A stretch of 64,000 nt of DNA from [Mycobacterium] nativiensis (GTDB lineage Bacteria > Actinomycetota > Actinomycetes > Mycobacteriales > Mycobacteriaceae). The position numbers and the translations under genes are program-made. Shown here piece after piece: positions 1 to 9,607 of this stretch. The DNA lies in assembly GCF_020172685.1 (NCBI RefSeq), contig NZ_CP083986.1, forward strand, positions 3,034,294 through 3,098,293, given 5' to 3'. The notes under the pieces were generated by a model. That model ran no database searches and was not told where the DNA came from. It was given only the letters and a program-made list of their open reading frames with translations. Within the stretch, counting starts at the first letter, position 1; each line of letters opens with the position of its first letter.

Positions 1-545
1 TGCGCCACCCGGTGCGGCAACGGTTCTTCGCGCTGGGCCTCTATGTGGCAATGCTGGTGATCGCCGTGGCCGGAGCGCCGTTCGCCGCCCTGGGACCGCA
101 CGCGGTGGCCGAACACATCCCGGAACGTTGGACGGACCTACTGCGGTTCGGCTACTACCCGATGCTGGTGTTGGGACTGCTGCTGGCGGTGACCGTGCTC
201 TACCGAGTATCGCTGCCCAAGCCGCTGCCCTCGCATCGACTGGTGATCGGCGCGGTGCTGGCCACCACGGTATTCGTCGTGGCCACGATGGGGCTGCGGA
301 TCTACCTTCGCTACATCACCAGCACCGGCTACACCTACGGCGCGCTGGCGACGCCGATCGCCTTCCTACTGTTCGCATTTCTGCTGGGCTTCGCGATCAT
401 GATGGGCGCGGAACTGAACGCCGCCATCCAGGAGGAGTGGCCGGCGCAGGCCACTCACCTGCACCAACTGCGTACCTGGGTGGTGTCAGGGCGGGGCCGA
501 ACCGGCCCCGACAATGACGCCACCGATCCGGTCAAGCCTGCTTGA
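1..545 (+). CDS. YihY/UPF0761-family inner membrane protein, 3' part only
   Basis: Partial gene: the frame is open back to the left edge (first in-frame codon at position 3), so the start lies outside the window. The visible ~180 residues hold four hydrophobic segments and a short polar tail. The last membrane segment ends with G-A-E-L-N-A, the conserved C-terminal signature of the YihY/UPF0761 family (once misnamed RNase BN). The biochemical function of the family is unknown. Position just before a DUF3039 gene, DUF3099 gene and sigB matches the Rv2707 locus of M. tuberculosis. Its 3' end overlaps the convergent DUF3039 gene by 14 bases. An internal GTG at 12 is not the real start, because codons upstream of it also fit the family. 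Confidence 0.8.
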   Translation, partial: RHPVRQRFFALGLYVAMLVIAVAGAPFAALGPHAVAEHIPERWTDLLRFGYYPMLVLGLLLAVTVLYRVSLPKPLPSHRLVIGAVLATTVFVVATMGLRIYLRYITSTGYTYGALATPIAFLLFAFLLGFAIMMGAELNAAIQEEWPAQATHLHQLRTWVVSGRGRTGPDNDATDPVKPA

Positions 546-777
546 GAGTCGCGTAGATCTTCTTGCAGTCCGGGCAGACCGGGGACCCCGGCTTGGCCGA
601 CTTGGTCACCGGGAAGACCTCGCCGCACAGCGCCACCACGTGCGTGCCCATGACCGCGCTCTCGGCGATCTTGTCCTTCTTGACGTAATGGAAATACTTC
701 GGGGTGTCGCCGTCGGTCCCGTCGTCTACGCGTTCGTCGGCATCGGTGCGTTCGAGGGTGTCGGTCTGTATGCCCAT
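532..777 (-). CDS. DUF3039 small zinc-ribbon-like protein
   Basis: An 81-residue protein of the actinobacterial DUF3039 family (Rv2708c-like), function unknown. A conserved core around D-T-P-K-Y-F-H-Y-V-K-K is followed by an A-L-C-G-E motif and a P-V-C-P-D-C-K-K motif; the three cysteines and nearby histidine look like a single metal (zinc) site. I chose the ATG at 777, where resemblance to the family begins (I-Q-T-D-T-L-E-R). A TTG at 801 would add eight unconserved residues, so the start is not certain. Convergent with and slightly overlapping the YihY gene. The small size, charge and metal ribbon would suit a nucleic-acid-associated role, but that is only inference. Confidence 0.8.
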   Translation of the reverse strand: MGIQTDTLERTDADERVDDGTDGDTPKYFHYVKKDKIAESAVMGTHVVALCGEVFPVTKSAKPGSPVCPDCKKIYATLKQA

Positions 778-854
778 CTCCCCATTGTGCCCAGAACTCA
801 ACCTTTCCCAAAACCCCTTCTGCCGCCGCGGCGGGCGTGTGGGACAGTGGAAAG

Positions 855-1298
855 ATGAAGCACGGCCCCCAGCTGGGTTTCGACGACGAGGGTCGTCCGG
901 TGCTCATCACCGCGGCCGCGCCGTCCTACGAGCAGCAGCACCGCGAACGGGTGCGCAAGTATCTGACGCTGATGGCGTTCCGCGTTCCCGCGCTGATCTT
1001 GGCGGCGATCGCCTACGGACTGTGGCACAACGGTCTGATCTCGCTGCTGATCCTGGTCGCCTCGATCCCGCTGCCCTGGATGGCGGTGTTGATCGCCAAC
1101 GACCGGCCGCCTCGCAGCGCCGAGGAACCCCGCCGATACGAAGCCGCTCCGACGCATACGCCGCTGTTCCCCACCGCCTCGCGTCCCGAGCTGGAACACC
1201 GGCCATCGCCGAAATCCCAGCCCGGATCAGTGGCCCCGGACCCGGGTGAAGCCGATGGCGACGGTGCCGGCGAAGCGCCGCAAGGTACCGGTTCTTAG
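855..1298 (+). CDS. DUF3099 membrane protein (Rv2709-like)
   Basis: A 147-residue protein starting at ATG 855, preceded by GGAAAG. It begins with the conserved [14 protein letters not shown] stretch, then has two adjacent transmembrane helices (about residues 38-58 and 62-82) followed by the family signature A-N-D-R-P-P-R. The last ~55 residues are Pro/Glu/Arg-rich and probably disordered in the cytoplasm. DUF3099 proteins are restricted to Actinobacteria and have no assigned role. An in-frame ATG at 837 is rejected because its extra residues are unconserved and it lacks a ribosome site. It sits directly upstream of the sigB promoter region, as in M. tuberculosis. Confidence 0.85.
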   Translation: MKHGPQLGFDDEGRPVLITAAAPSYEQQHRERVRKYLTLMAFRVPALILAAIAYGLWHNGLISLLILVASIPLPWMAVLIANDRPPRSAEEPRRYEAAPTHTPLFPTASRPELEHRPSPKSQPGSVAPDPGEADGDGAGEAPQGTGS

Positions 1299-1360
1299 CA
1301 CATTCTCAAAATCACCGGCGCATTTCCGCACGTCAAGTGGTGTGGAAACGCGACTTGGCG

Positions 1361-1386
1361 GGAACTCTGCACCCGTGTTGCGCGTT
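1361..1386 (+). promoter_or_regulatory. ECF sigma (SigE/SigH-type) promoter of sigB
   Basis: GGAAC at 1361-1365 (within GGGAACT), 18 bases, then GTT at 1384-1386 (within GCGTTGT). This matches the GGAAC-N18/19-GTT consensus known for mycobacterial SigE and SigH promoters, and sigB of M. tuberculosis is transcribed from such a site. It lies about 40 bases upstream of the sigB ATG at 1427, giving a short leader. Which of the ECF factors uses it here cannot be told from sequence. Confidence 0.8.
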
Positions 1387-1426
1387 GTCACCTGTGACAG
1401 CTGAAGCCGATAAACGGGAGGCCGCA

Positions 1427-2392
<966 letters not shown>

Positions 2393-2412
2393 CACCGACC
2401 GACGCCCCCGTT

Positions 2413-2449
2413 CCGCCGGGCCACCGCCAAACGAGCGGTGGCCCGGCGG
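2413..2449 (+). terminator. Strong hairpin terminator between sigB and ideR
   Basis: A perfect 15-bp inverted repeat: CCGCCGGGCCACCGC at 2413-2427, loop CAAACGA, then GCGGTGGCCCGGCGG at 2435-2449. It begins 20 bases after the sigB stop and has no T-tract, as is common for mycobacterial hairpin terminators. It should separate sigB from ideR, implying that ideR has its own promoter in the ~90 bases that remain. Confidence 0.75.
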
Positions 2450-2539
2450 ACCTACGTTGTCGCGCGGGCACACCGGCGTCGCTGTAGTAACCGCGCGCCG
2501 AACCGCCGAAGTAGACTCGTCTGCGACGGAAGGTGCCGA

Positions 2540-3232
2540 ATGAATGACTTGGTTGATACCACCGAGATGTACCTCAGGACGATCTACGACCTCGAGGAAG
2601 AGGGTGTCACCCCGCTGCGCGCACGGATTGCCGAGCGCCTGGAGCAAAGCGGGCCGACGGTCAGCCAGACCGTCTCCCGGATGGAACGCGACGGCCTGCT
2701 GCGGGTGGCCGGCGATCGACACCTCGAACTGACCGAGAAGGGCCGCAGCCTGGCCGTGTCGGTGATGCGCAAGCATCGGCTCGCCGAGCGACTGCTCGTC
2801 GACATCATCGGGCTGCCGCTGGAAGACGTCCACGCCGAGGCCTGCCGCTGGGAGCACGTGATGAGCGAGGATGTCGAGCGTCGCATTGTGCAGGTGCTCG
2901 ACAACCCGACCACCTCGCCGTTCGGCAACCCGATTCCAGGCCTGCCGGACCTCGGCTTCGGCGCGGAGTCGCGCGGCTGGGATGCCGACCTGGTGCGGCT
3001 GACCGAACTGCCGGCCGGCTCACCGGTGGCGGTGGTGGTGCGCCAGCTCACCGAACACGTGCAGGGCGACATCGACCTGATCACCCGGCTCAAGGAGGCC
3101 GGTGTGGTGCCCAACGCCCGGGTGACCGTCGAGGCCGACGAGGACGACGGGGTGACCATCGTGATGCCCGGCCACACCGACGTGAGCCTGCCCTACGAGA
3201 TGGCGCACGCTGTGAAGGTTCAGAAGGTCTGA
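2540..3232 (+). CDS. ideR: Iron-dependent repressor IdeR
   Basis: A 230-residue DtxR-family metalloregulator, the same length as M. tuberculosis IdeR. With Fe2+ bound it represses siderophore and iron-uptake genes and activates iron storage. Domain 1 (about 1-73) is a winged helix with S-G-P-T-V-S-Q-T-V-S-R-M-E-R as recognition helix. Domain 2 (about 74-140) dimerises and binds metal; Met10 and the C-R-W-E-H motif supply ligands of the primary site, and H-R-L-A-E-R belongs to the ancillary site. Domain 3 (from about 150) is the SH3-like fold. ATG 2540 has GGAAGG upstream; a longer frame from 2438 enters the terminator region and is rejected. Confidence 0.98.
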   Translation: MNDLVDTTEMYLRTIYDLEEEGVTPLRARIAERLEQSGPTVSQTVSRMERDGLLRVAGDRHLELTEKGRSLAVSVMRKHRLAERLLVDIIGLPLEDVHAEACRWEHVMSEDVERRIVQVLDNPTTSPFGNPIPGLPDLGFGAESRGWDADLVRLTELPAGSPVAVVVRQLTEHVQGDIDLITRLKEAGVVPNARVTVEADEDDGVTIVMPGHTDVSLPYEMAHAVKVQKV

Positions 3233-3251
3233 CCGGCTCGGCTCATGCGGA

Positions 3252-4310
3252 TCAACCGGCCCGCTGCCCCAGCCCCCGCCGCCCGGGCAGCTGCACACCG
3301 AGCTGCCGTGCCAGCCGATAGCCGGTGTCAGCCAACCCGCGGATCCGGTCCGGCCGCAACCCGGACTGCAGTGCGGTGTCCAGCAGGCCCGCCATCCGAT
3401 GCCGAGGAACGCAGCGCAGGGCGTCCTCCAGGGACACCCCCGCCAGTGGTCCGTCCCCGCGCGCATAGGCACTGAACGCCAGCAGCACCAGCGCCTCCGC
3501 ACGCCACGGTTCGGGAAGACCCCGGGCCAACGCCGACCACAACGTCTCCGCGGCGGCGGCATGCTCACTGATCGCCAACGCGCATAGGGTGTCTCGGACC
3601 ATCACATCGGTCAGCGAACTTCCCAGCCGGGCCAGTTCTTTGTCGGTCGGAGCCCGGCCGGCATCCACCGCAACGACGGCGGCCAGTACCTGTTCGACAT
3701 CTCGGCGGGCCTGCTCGCGTGCGTCACACTGAGCCGCAGCCGCCCGGTCTGCCGCACAGTCGTCGATCACAGCGGCCACCGCGGCACTGCGGGCCGCGTC
3801 GTCCGGGGCGATCACCGCCTGCAGGTCCGCGCGCCGGGTATAGAGCCGCCGCCCCTCCAGCACCGCGGCAGCGGCCAGCGGGGATGCCTCCGGGTCGTCG
3901 ACCGAGCCGCCGGCGCCACAGCTGTCGACGCAGTGCCACCGCCCGCCGTGTGCCACCTCGTCGACCACGTGCGCGTTCAGCAACTCGATGTTGTTGCGCG
4001 CCAGTTCCTCGGACAACGTGTCGATCAGCCGACGGTGCTGGTCGTTGCAGACCGGGCAGTGCGCCCCCGCGGAGTCGACGATCACCGCGATCGCTGCCGC
4101 CGGAGCGGCCGCCGCGGCGACCTCGGCCAGGTGGCCGACGTTGTCGGTGAGTTCCTCGGACAGGTCGACCCGCAGTACCGAGCCCAGTTCACCGCGATCG
4201 ACCGCGACCAGGACCAAGGATTTCTCCGGCACGAAACCGAGGATGGCCGGCAGCGCCGCAATCAACGCGCCGGGGCGATTCAGGCTGAATTCCGGTTGCT
4301 TCGTCGTCAT
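3252..4310 (-). CDS. DUF4192 protein (Rv2712c-like)
   Basis: About 352 residues, matching the DUF4192 family of Actinobacteria. It opens with F-S-L-N-R-P-G-A-L-I-A-A-L-P-A-I-L-G-F-V-P, then S-L-V-L-V-A-V-D-R, and has an H-C-P-V-C-N-D-Q-H segment that could bind metal. The C-terminal half is alpha-helical and Ala/Arg-rich, including G-D-G-P-L-A-G-V-S-L-E-D-A-L-R. No catalytic motif or function is recognised for the family. I chose ATG 4310, right before the conserved opening; an ATG at 4340 is the main alternative. It is convergent with ideR (19 bases apart) and divergent from sthA, the arrangement seen in M. tuberculosis. Confidence 0.75.
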   Translation of the reverse strand: MTTKQPEFSLNRPGALIAALPAILGFVPEKSLVLVAVDRGELGSVLRVDLSEELTDNVGHLAEVAAAAAPAAAIAVIVDSAGAHCPVCNDQHRRLIDTLSEELARNNIELLNAHVVDEVAHGGRWHCVDSCGAGGSVDDPEASPLAAAAVLEGRRLYTRRADLQAVIAPDDAARSAAVAAVIDDCAADRAAAAQCDAREQARRDVEQVLAAVVAVDAGRAPTDKELARLGSSLTDVMVRDTLCALAISEHAAAAETLWSALARGLPEPWRAEALVLLAFSAYARGDGPLAGVSLEDALRCVPRHRMAGLLDTALQSGLRPDRIRGLADTGYRLARQLGVQLPGRRGLGQRAG

Positions 4311-4461
4311 GCCAGCAACGTTGACGACCGCCACCGTCATCGGGGGCTCGCCCGCCGGGCGTGCGCCGCCACATTGTGGATGAACCGGCAACTGTGAGTC
4401 GGCCATCCGGGTGGGCGGTTTCGGGTGCACGACGCGACGAATGAGCGTAAGTGTCTGTGTC

Positions 4462-5877
4462 ATGGATTCGAAGCGCCAGTACGACGTGGTCGTCATCGGT
4501 TCAGGTCCCGGGGGGCAGAAGGCCGCGATCGCCTCGGCCAAACTCGGCAAATCGGTTGCCGTGGTCGAGCGCGGCCGGATGATCGGCGGGGTCTGCGTCA
4601 ACACCGGCACCATTCCGTCCAAGACACTGCGTGAGGCGGTGCTCTACCTGACCGGGATGAATCAACGCGAACTGTACGGCGCCAGCTACCGGGTCAAGGA
4701 CAAGATCACCCCGGCCGATCTGCTGGCGCGCACCCAGCACGTCATCGGCAGGGAAACCGAAGTGGTGCGAAACCAGTTGATGCGCAACCGCATCGACCTG
4801 CTCGTCGGCCACGGCCGGTTCACCGACCCGCATACGGTCGTCGTCGAGGAACATCGCCGAGCTGAAAAGACCACTGTCACCGGCGATTACATTGTCATCG
4901 CCACCGGCACCAAACCGGTCCGGCCGGCCGGGGTGAATTTCGACGAGGAACGCGTGCTGGACTCCGACGGAATCCTCGACCTCCGATTCATACCGGCGTC
5001 GATGGTGGTGGTCGGTGCCGGTGTCATCGGGATCGAGTACGCCTCGATGTTCGCCGCGCTGGGCACCCGGGTCACGGTGGTGGAGAAACGCGAGTCGATG
5101 CTGGAGTTCTGCGACCCGGAGGTGGTCGAGGCCCTGCGCTTTCACCTGCGCGACCTGGCGGTGACGTTCCGATTCGGCGAAGAGGTCACCGGTGTCGACG
5201 TCAGCCCGACCGGGACTATCACCACTTTGGCCAGCGGCAAGCAGATTCCCGCCGAAACGGTGATGTACTCGGCGGGCCGCCAGGGCCACACCGCGCACCT
5301 CGACCTGGCATCCGCCGGCCTGGAAACCGACGCCCGGGGCCGGATCGTGGTCGACGACACCTACCGGACGTCGGTGGATCACATCTACGCGGTCGGCGAC
5401 GTGATCGGCTTCCCGGCGCTGGCCGCGACGTCGATGGAGCAGGGCCGGCTGGCCGCCTATCACGCCTTCGGCGAACCGACCGACGGGATCACCGCCCTGC
5501 AGCCCATCGGGATCTATTCGATCCCGGAAGTCTCCTATGTCGGGGCGACCGAGCTGGAGCTGACCCGCAACGCCATCCCCTATGAGGTGGGGGTGGCCCG
5601 CTACCGGGAGTTGGCCCGCGGCCAGATCGCCGGCGACTCCTACGGCATGCTCAAACTGCTGGTGTCGACGACCGATCTGAAACTGCTCGGTGTGCACATC
5701 TTCGGGACCAACGCGACCGAGATGGTGCACATCGGCCAGGCCGTCATGGGATGCGGCGGCACGGTGGAATACCTGGTCGACGCCGTCTTCAACTATCCGA
5801 CGTTCTCCGAGGCCTACAAGAACGCCGCCCTGGATGTGATGAACAAGATGCGGGCCCTGCAGCAGTTCCGCGGCTGA
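4462..5877 (+). CDS. sthA: Soluble pyridine nucleotide transhydrogenase SthA
   Basis: A 471-residue flavoprotein of the class I pyridine nucleotide-disulfide oxidoreductase fold that moves hydride between NADPH and NAD+. FAD-binding [10 protein letters not shown] is at residues ~13-22. At the site of the redox disulfide it has [12 protein letters not shown], so the second cysteine of C-x4-C is replaced by Thr, as expected for SthA rather than lipoamide dehydrogenase. The NAD(P) site is [10 protein letters not shown]; the second FAD motif is [10 protein letters not shown]; the C-terminal dimer domain ends with [10 protein letters not shown]. The start at ATG 4462 fits the family N-terminus but has no clear ribosome site; ATG 4441 is possible. 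Confidence 0.95.
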   Translation: MDSKRQYDVVVIGSGPGGQKAAIASAKLGKSVAVVERGRMIGGVCVNTGTIPSKTLREAVLYLTGMNQRELYGASYRVKDKITPADLLARTQHVIGRETEVVRNQLMRNRIDLLVGHGRFTDPHTVVVEEHRRAEKTTVTGDYIVIATGTKPVRPAGVNFDEERVLDSDGILDLRFIPASMVVVGAGVIGIEYASMFAALGTRVTVVEKRESMLEFCDPEVVEALRFHLRDLAVTFRFGEEVTGVDVSPTGTITTLASGKQIPAETVMYSAGRQGHTAHLDLASAGLETDARGRIVVDDTYRTSVDHIYAVGDVIGFPALAATSMEQGRLAAYHAFGEPTDGITALQPIGIYSIPEVSYVGATELELTRNAIPYEVGVARYRELARGQIAGDSYGMLKLLVSTTDLKLLGVHIFGTNATEMVHIGQAVMGCGGTVEYLVDAVFNYPTFSEAYKNAALDVMNKMRALQQFRG

Positions 5878-6053
5878 AGCACGATCCGCCCGATTTCACC
5901 GGTGAGCGAACAACAAAGCGCCGGGGAATTCACCCACCGCCCGAGTACGTTCCCGAACACATGCGCGCATCGGTTTTCCGATGCGGCCCGAAGTGGGGGA
6001 AACTAGACGGTGTCGATCCACATTGAGATCGGCACGACGAGGAGGCGAAGGCC

Positions 6054-7031
6054 ATGGCCGACCATCCCGAGATCGGTCCCGACCGGGGCCGGCACTACCA
6101 GCCCGACCAGAGCGGCATGTACGAGCTGGAGGTTCCGGCACCGCAGTTGACGACGCCGGACGGCGCGGGCCCGGTCCTGATCCACGCGTTGGAGGGATTC
6201 TCCGACGCCGGCCACGCGATCCGGCTGGCGGCCGGCCATCTCAAGTCGTCCCTCGACAGTGAGCTGGTGGCGTCGTTTGCGATCGACGAACTGCTGGACT
6301 ACCGGTCCCGGCGGCCCCTGATGACGTTCAAGTCCGATCACTTCACCAGCTACGCCGAGCCCGAGCTCAGCCTGTACGCGCTGCGCGACAGCGCCGGGAC
6401 GCCGTTCCTGCTGCTGGCCGGCATGGAGCCCGATCTCAAGTGGGAGCGGTTCATCACCGCGGTCCGGCTTTTGGCGGAACGGCTCGGGGTGCGCCAGACC
6501 ATCGGTTTGGGCACCATCCCGATGGCGGTCCCTCACACCCGGCCGGTGACGCTGACCGCGCACTCCAACAACCGTGAACTGATCGCCGACTTCACCCCGT
6601 GGATCACCGAGGTCCAGGTTCCCGGCAGCGCCTCGAACCTCCTGGAGTACCGGATGGCCCAGCACGGCCACGAAGTCGTCGGCTTCACCGTGCACGTGCC
6701 GCACTACGTGTCGCAGACCGACTACCCGGAGGCCGCCGAAGCTCTGCTCAAACAGGCCGCCAAGACGGGGTCGCTGCAGTTGCCGCTCACCGAACTCACC
6801 GAGGCCGCGGCCGAGATCCGCACCAAGATCAACGAGCAGGTCGAGGCGAGCACCGAGGTGGCGCAGGTGGTCACCGCGCTGGAACGCCAGTACGACGCGT
6901 TCATCGCGGCCCAGGAGAACCGGTCGCTGCTGGCGCGTGAGGAGGATCTGCCCAGCGCGGACGAACTCGGTGCCGAGTTCGAGCGGTTCCTGGCGCAGGA
7001 GGCGCGGAAGAACCTCGACGGCGACAGCTAG
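6054..7031 (+). CDS. PAC2-family protein (Rv2714-like)
   Basis: A 325-residue protein of the PAC2 family (related to proteasome assembly chaperone 2), with a nucleoside-phosphorylase-like fold. Family marks include H-A-L-E-G-F-S-D-A-G near residue 45, D-E-L-L-D-Y-R-S-R-R-P and L-G-T-I-P-M-A-V-P-H-T-R-P. The C-terminal ~90 residues (A-A-E-I-R-T-K-I-N-E-Q-V onwards) are strongly helical and probably coiled coil. The start is secure: AGGAGG at 6040-6045 lies eight bases before the ATG. The preceding 176 bases show no obvious structure. A role in proteasome assembly in mycobacteria is not established; M. tuberculosis Rv2714 has been studied structurally but its function is unknown. Confidence 0.85.
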   Translation: MADHPEIGPDRGRHYQPDQSGMYELEVPAPQLTTPDGAGPVLIHALEGFSDAGHAIRLAAGHLKSSLDSELVASFAIDELLDYRSRRPLMTFKSDHFTSYAEPELSLYALRDSAGTPFLLLAGMEPDLKWERFITAVRLLAERLGVRQTIGLGTIPMAVPHTRPVTLTAHSNNRELIADFTPWITEVQVPGSASNLLEYRMAQHGHEVVGFTVHVPHYVSQTDYPEAAEALLKQAAKTGSLQLPLTELTEAAAEIRTKINEQVEASTEVAQVVTALERQYDAFIAAQENRSLLAREEDLPSADELGAEFERFLAQEARKNLDGDS

Positions 7032-7047
7032 ACCGACGGGGCGCGGC

Positions 7048-7530
7048 CTACGCGCGCTGGAGCGCTGCGCTGAGGTGGTTCTGCGCCGGTTGGCCGACCG
7101 CGCCCATGTCGAGGGTGTAAGACAACTCGTCCCCGTTGAGGCGATAGTGCCGGCTCAACGCCGACACCTCCTTGGCCGTCGGTGCCAGGCCGATCGTCGG
7201 GGCGGACATCTGCAAGTCGATACCGTCCGCACTGACGGTGTAGCTGCCCACCTCGATCTCGGTGATGCCGCTCGGGTGGGCCAGCACCCATTCGATCCGG
7301 CCCAGCTCCGGCACCCGCAGGTAGCCGGCCTCGGCGTGCAGCGGCAGTCCGTCGGCAGCCGACTTGGTCTTCTGGCCGTAGACCAGAAACGGTTTGCCGA
7401 CGTGCGAGAACACCACCTCTTCGAGATAGTCGAACGTCGCGATCGTGGGGTATATCCCGCGGCCCCGGCCCGTCCAGGTGCCTAACAGCGGTGCCAGCTC
7501 CACAAGATTCGGATGCAGGTCGGGTGCCAT
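7048..7530 (-). CDS. Nitrobindin-like heme protein (Rv2717c-like)
   Basis: A 160-residue member of the THAP4/nitrobindin heme-binding family, a ten-stranded beta-barrel related to fatty-acid-binding proteins. The N-terminal G-T-W-T-G-R-G motif and the C-terminal N-H-L-S-A-A-L segment, whose histidine is the proximal heme ligand in nitrobindins, are both present. Known members bind ferric heme and scavenge or isomerise peroxynitrite. No signal peptide, so cytoplasmic. ATG 7530. It is convergent with the PAC2 gene (16 bases apart); M. tuberculosis has Rv2715 and Rv2716 between these two genes, and they are missing here. Confidence 0.85.
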   Translation of the reverse strand: MAPDLHPNLVELAPLLGTWTGRGRGIYPTIATFDYLEEVVFSHVGKPFLVYGQKTKSAADGLPLHAEAGYLRVPELGRIEWVLAHPSGITEIEVGSYTVSADGIDLQMSAPTIGLAPTAKEVSALSRHYRLNGDELSYTLDMGAVGQPAQNHLSAALQRA

Positions 7531-7566
7531 GTCGCCAGCGTAGTGCGCGGTGCGGTCCGGCGAAGC

Positions 7567-8031
7567 TCAACCGGTGCTGGGAACTTCGCGGTGCTCTCGC
7601 AGTGCCTCGATCTCCCGCTCGAAGTCAGCGGCCGACGAGAACGACCGGTAGACCGAGGCGAATCGCAGGTAGGCCACTTCGTCGAGTTCACGCAGTGGGC
7701 CCAGGATCGCCAAACCGACTTCGTGACTGGGGATCTCCGGGGACCCCGCGGCCCGCACGGCGTCTTCCACCCGCTGAGCCAACAGGTTCAGCGCGTCGTC
7801 ATCGACCTGCCGGCCCTGACAGGCTCGGCGCACGCCGCTGATGACCTTCTCGCGGCTGAACGGTTCGGTGACGCCGCTGCGCTTGACCACCGACAGCACC
7901 GCGGTCTCGACCGTGGAGAAGCGCCGGCCGCATTCCGGACAGGAGCGCCGGCGCCGGATGGCCTGACCCTCATCGGTTTCGCGGGAGTCCACCACCCGGG
8001 AGTCAGGATGGCGACAAAACGGGCAATGCAT
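7567..8031 (-). CDS. nrdR: Transcriptional repressor NrdR
   Basis: 154 residues, identical in length to M. tuberculosis NrdR, the ATP/dATP-sensing repressor of ribonucleotide reductase genes. The N-terminal zinc ribbon has Cys3, Cys6, Cys31 and Cys34 with the basic R-R-R-R-S stretch used in DNA contact. The rest is the ATP-cone domain ([15 protein letters not shown] onwards). ATG 8031 is preceded by AAGGAG at about six bases. An upstream in-frame start at 8178 is rejected because it lies before the zinc ribbon and has no family similarity. It follows chiZ on the same strand with a 154-base gap. Confidence 0.97.
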   Translation of the reverse strand: MHCPFCRHPDSRVVDSRETDEGQAIRRRRSCPECGRRFSTVETAVLSVVKRSGVTEPFSREKVISGVRRACQGRQVDDDALNLLAQRVEDAVRAAGSPEIPSHEVGLAILGPLRELDEVAYLRFASVYRSFSSAADFEREIEALREHREVPSTG

Positions 8032-8185
8032 GGCCGCTCCTTCGCCGTGCCGGGCTCCGGATACCTCCGAGGACGGAGCCACCGCAGACAACGAAGCCCA
8101 CTGGGACAACTGTGAGCGTACCTGCGCGGCCGACGGGCAGCGGCCCACAGTAGCCGTAATCCGCGGCCGACCGGACACGCCGAGG

Positions 8186-8689
8186 TCAGCCGATCGGCGT
8201 GATCAGGGGTTGGCCGGCGTCCAGCGCCACCGACTCCAGCGCGTTGAGCTCGCGGATACGCTCGACCACCTGATGGGTCGGCGCGTCGGGGGCGACCCGC
8301 GCCGCCAGGTGCTGCAGGCTCTCGCCGCTCTGGACCCGCACCACACCCAGGTGTTCGGGCACTGCGGGCGCGCCGCCTGCCGTCGCCCCACCGAACTGTG
8401 CGACCAACCCGAGCCACACCGTGAACGCCGCGGCGATCAGGGCGAGCACAACCGTGGTCGCCGGGGTGATCGGGCGCGGGCGGTGCGCGGCACGGGACAT
8501 CGACACACCGGTCCCGTGGTGGCGCAGCGGTGCACCGCTGGGCCGCGACCGGGCCCGCCGCACCGGTCGAGTCGGCGCCGCACCACCGCGAGCAGGCGCC
8601 CCGGGACGCCGGTGAACCCGGACCCCCTCGGCCGACGCAGCGGTACCGGCCCGATCGAACGACGGAGCGAACGTGTCGGTGAGCATCAT
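8186..8689 (-). CDS. chiZ: LysM-containing cell division inhibitor ChiZ (Rv2719c-like)
   Basis: A 167-residue membrane protein encoded divergently from lexA, like Rv2719c (ChiZ), a DNA-damage-induced protein that blocks FtsZ ring assembly. Residues ~1-70 form an Arg/Pro/Ala-rich, probably disordered cytoplasmic part. One transmembrane helix ([18 protein letters not shown]) follows. The extracytoplasmic C-terminus carries a LysM-like domain ([17 protein letters not shown]). The start at ATG 8689 has GGGAG eight bases upstream; the adjacent ATG at 8686 is the alternative. Regulation by a RecA-NDp promoter and LexA boxes is visible upstream. Cell-wall hydrolase activity has been claimed for the M. 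tuberculosis protein but no catalytic motif is evident here. Confidence 0.85.
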   Translation of the reverse strand: MMLTDTFAPSFDRAGTAASAEGVRVHRRPGAPARGGAAPTRPVRRARSRPSGAPLRHHGTGVSMSRAAHRPRPITPATTVVLALIAAAFTVWLGLVAQFGGATAGGAPAVPEHLGVVRVQSGESLQHLAARVAPDAPTHQVVERIRELNALESVALDAGQPLITPIG

Positions 8690-8725
8690 GTGCGGTTCTC
8701 CCTCACTCGTCGTCGGCGACCCTGT

Positions 8726-8783
8726 TCGCTCGACTGTTCGAATCATAATCGATTGTATGTTCGAAATCCGAACATGTGATCGA
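8726..8783 (-). promoter_or_regulatory. Cluster of degenerate LexA (SOS) boxes upstream of chiZ
   Basis: Three 16-base sites resemble the mycobacterial SOS box TCGAAC-N4-GTTCGA: TCGCTCGACTGTTCGA at 8726-8741, TCGATTGTATGTTCGA at 8749-8764 and CCGAACATGTGATCGA at 8768-8783, each with two mismatches to the 12 fixed bases. They sit 37-94 bases before the chiZ start. The middle one keeps a perfect half site. Which of them LexA occupies cannot be decided by eye. Confidence 0.55.
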
Positions 8784-8796
8784 TTCGTTGTCGAAC

Positions 8797-8819
8797 ACGT
8801 TAGCGGGAGCCGCCGACAA
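8797..8819 (-). promoter_or_regulatory. RecA-NDp (LexA-independent DNA damage) promoter of chiZ
   Basis: Read on the minus strand: TTGTCGGCG, eight bases, TAACGT. This matches the published mycobacterial RecA-NDp consensus tTGTCRGTG-N8-TAN3T with one deviation. That promoter class is activated after DNA damage independently of LexA, through ClpR-like/PafBC activators. It lies about 110 bases upstream of chiZ and overlaps the region between chiZ and lexA. Confidence 0.8.
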
Positions 8820-8854
8820 CCTTCGGATGACTTCGAACACGCGCGCGACACACC

Positions 8855-8870
8855 TCGAACACATGTTTGA
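8855..8870 (+). promoter_or_regulatory. LexA autoregulatory SOS box
   Basis: TCGAACACATGTTTGA differs from TCGAAC-N4-GTTCGA at one base and ends 32 bases before the lexA ATG, so it should overlap the lexA promoter and allow autorepression, as in M. tuberculosis. Confidence 0.85.
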
Positions 8871-8902
8871 TAAATGACGAGCGTGCGACTACATTCGCAC
8901 CC

Positions 8903-9595
8903 ATGAGCGACAGCAGCAGTAATACGTCGACCAGCGCGCCGGACTCATCGCTGACCTCGCGACAGCGCACCATCCTCGACGTCATCCGCGCGTCGGTGAA
9001 CGAGCGCGGTTATCCGCCGAGCATCCGTGAGATCGGCGACGCCGTCGGGCTGACCTCCACGTCCTCGGTCGCTCACCAGTTGCGCACGCTGGAGCGCAAG
9101 GGCTACCTGCGTCGTGACCCGAACCGCCCCCGCGCCGTTGACGTCCGCGGTGCGGACGAAGCTGCGGCCGCCGCAGAAGCCACGCCGCGAACCGAATTCG
9201 CCGGCTCGGACGCGCTGCCCGAACCCACCTTCGTCCCGGTGCTGGGCCGGATCGCGGCCGGCGGGCCGATCCTGGCCGAGGAAGCCATCGAGGACGTGTT
9301 CCCGCTCCCCCGCGAACTGGTGGGAGAAGGAGAGCTGTTCCTGCTCAAGGTCGTCGGCGAGTCGATGGTGGACGCCGCGATCTGCGATGGCGACTGGGTG
9401 GTCGTGCGCCAGCAGAACGTCGCCGACAACGGCGACATCGTGGCCGCGATGATCGACGGGGAGGCCACCGTCAAGACCTTCAAGCGCACCGGCGGTCAGG
9501 TCTGGCTGATGCCGCACAACCCTGTTTTCGACCCCATCCCGGGCAATGACGCGGTGGTGCTGGGCAAGGTCGTCACGGTCATCCGCAAGATCTGA
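8903..9595 (+). CDS. lexA: SOS repressor LexA
   Basis: A 230-residue LexA. The N-terminal winged helix ([10 protein letters not shown] then [15 protein letters not shown]) binds SOS boxes. The C-terminal S24 peptidase domain has the Ala-Gly autocleavage site in R-I-A-A-G-G-P-I, the catalytic serine in V-G-E-S-M-V-D and the catalytic lysine in A-T-V-K-T-F-K-R. RecA filaments stimulate self-cleavage and derepression. ATG 8903 matches the family N-terminus; an in-frame ATG at 8867 overlaps the SOS box and is rejected. Divergent from chiZ with the shared control region between them. Confidence 0.98.
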   Translation: MSDSSSNTSTSAPDSSLTSRQRTILDVIRASVNERGYPPSIREIGDAVGLTSTSSVAHQLRTLERKGYLRRDPNRPRAVDVRGADEAAAAAEATPRTEFAGSDALPEPTFVPVLGRIAAGGPILAEEAIEDVFPLPRELVGEGELFLLKVVGESMVDAAICDGDWVVVRQQNVADNGDIVAAMIDGEATVKTFKRTGGQVWLMPHNPVFDPIPGNDAVVLGKVVTVIRKI

Positions 9596-9607
9596 CGGCC
9601 GGCCCCG

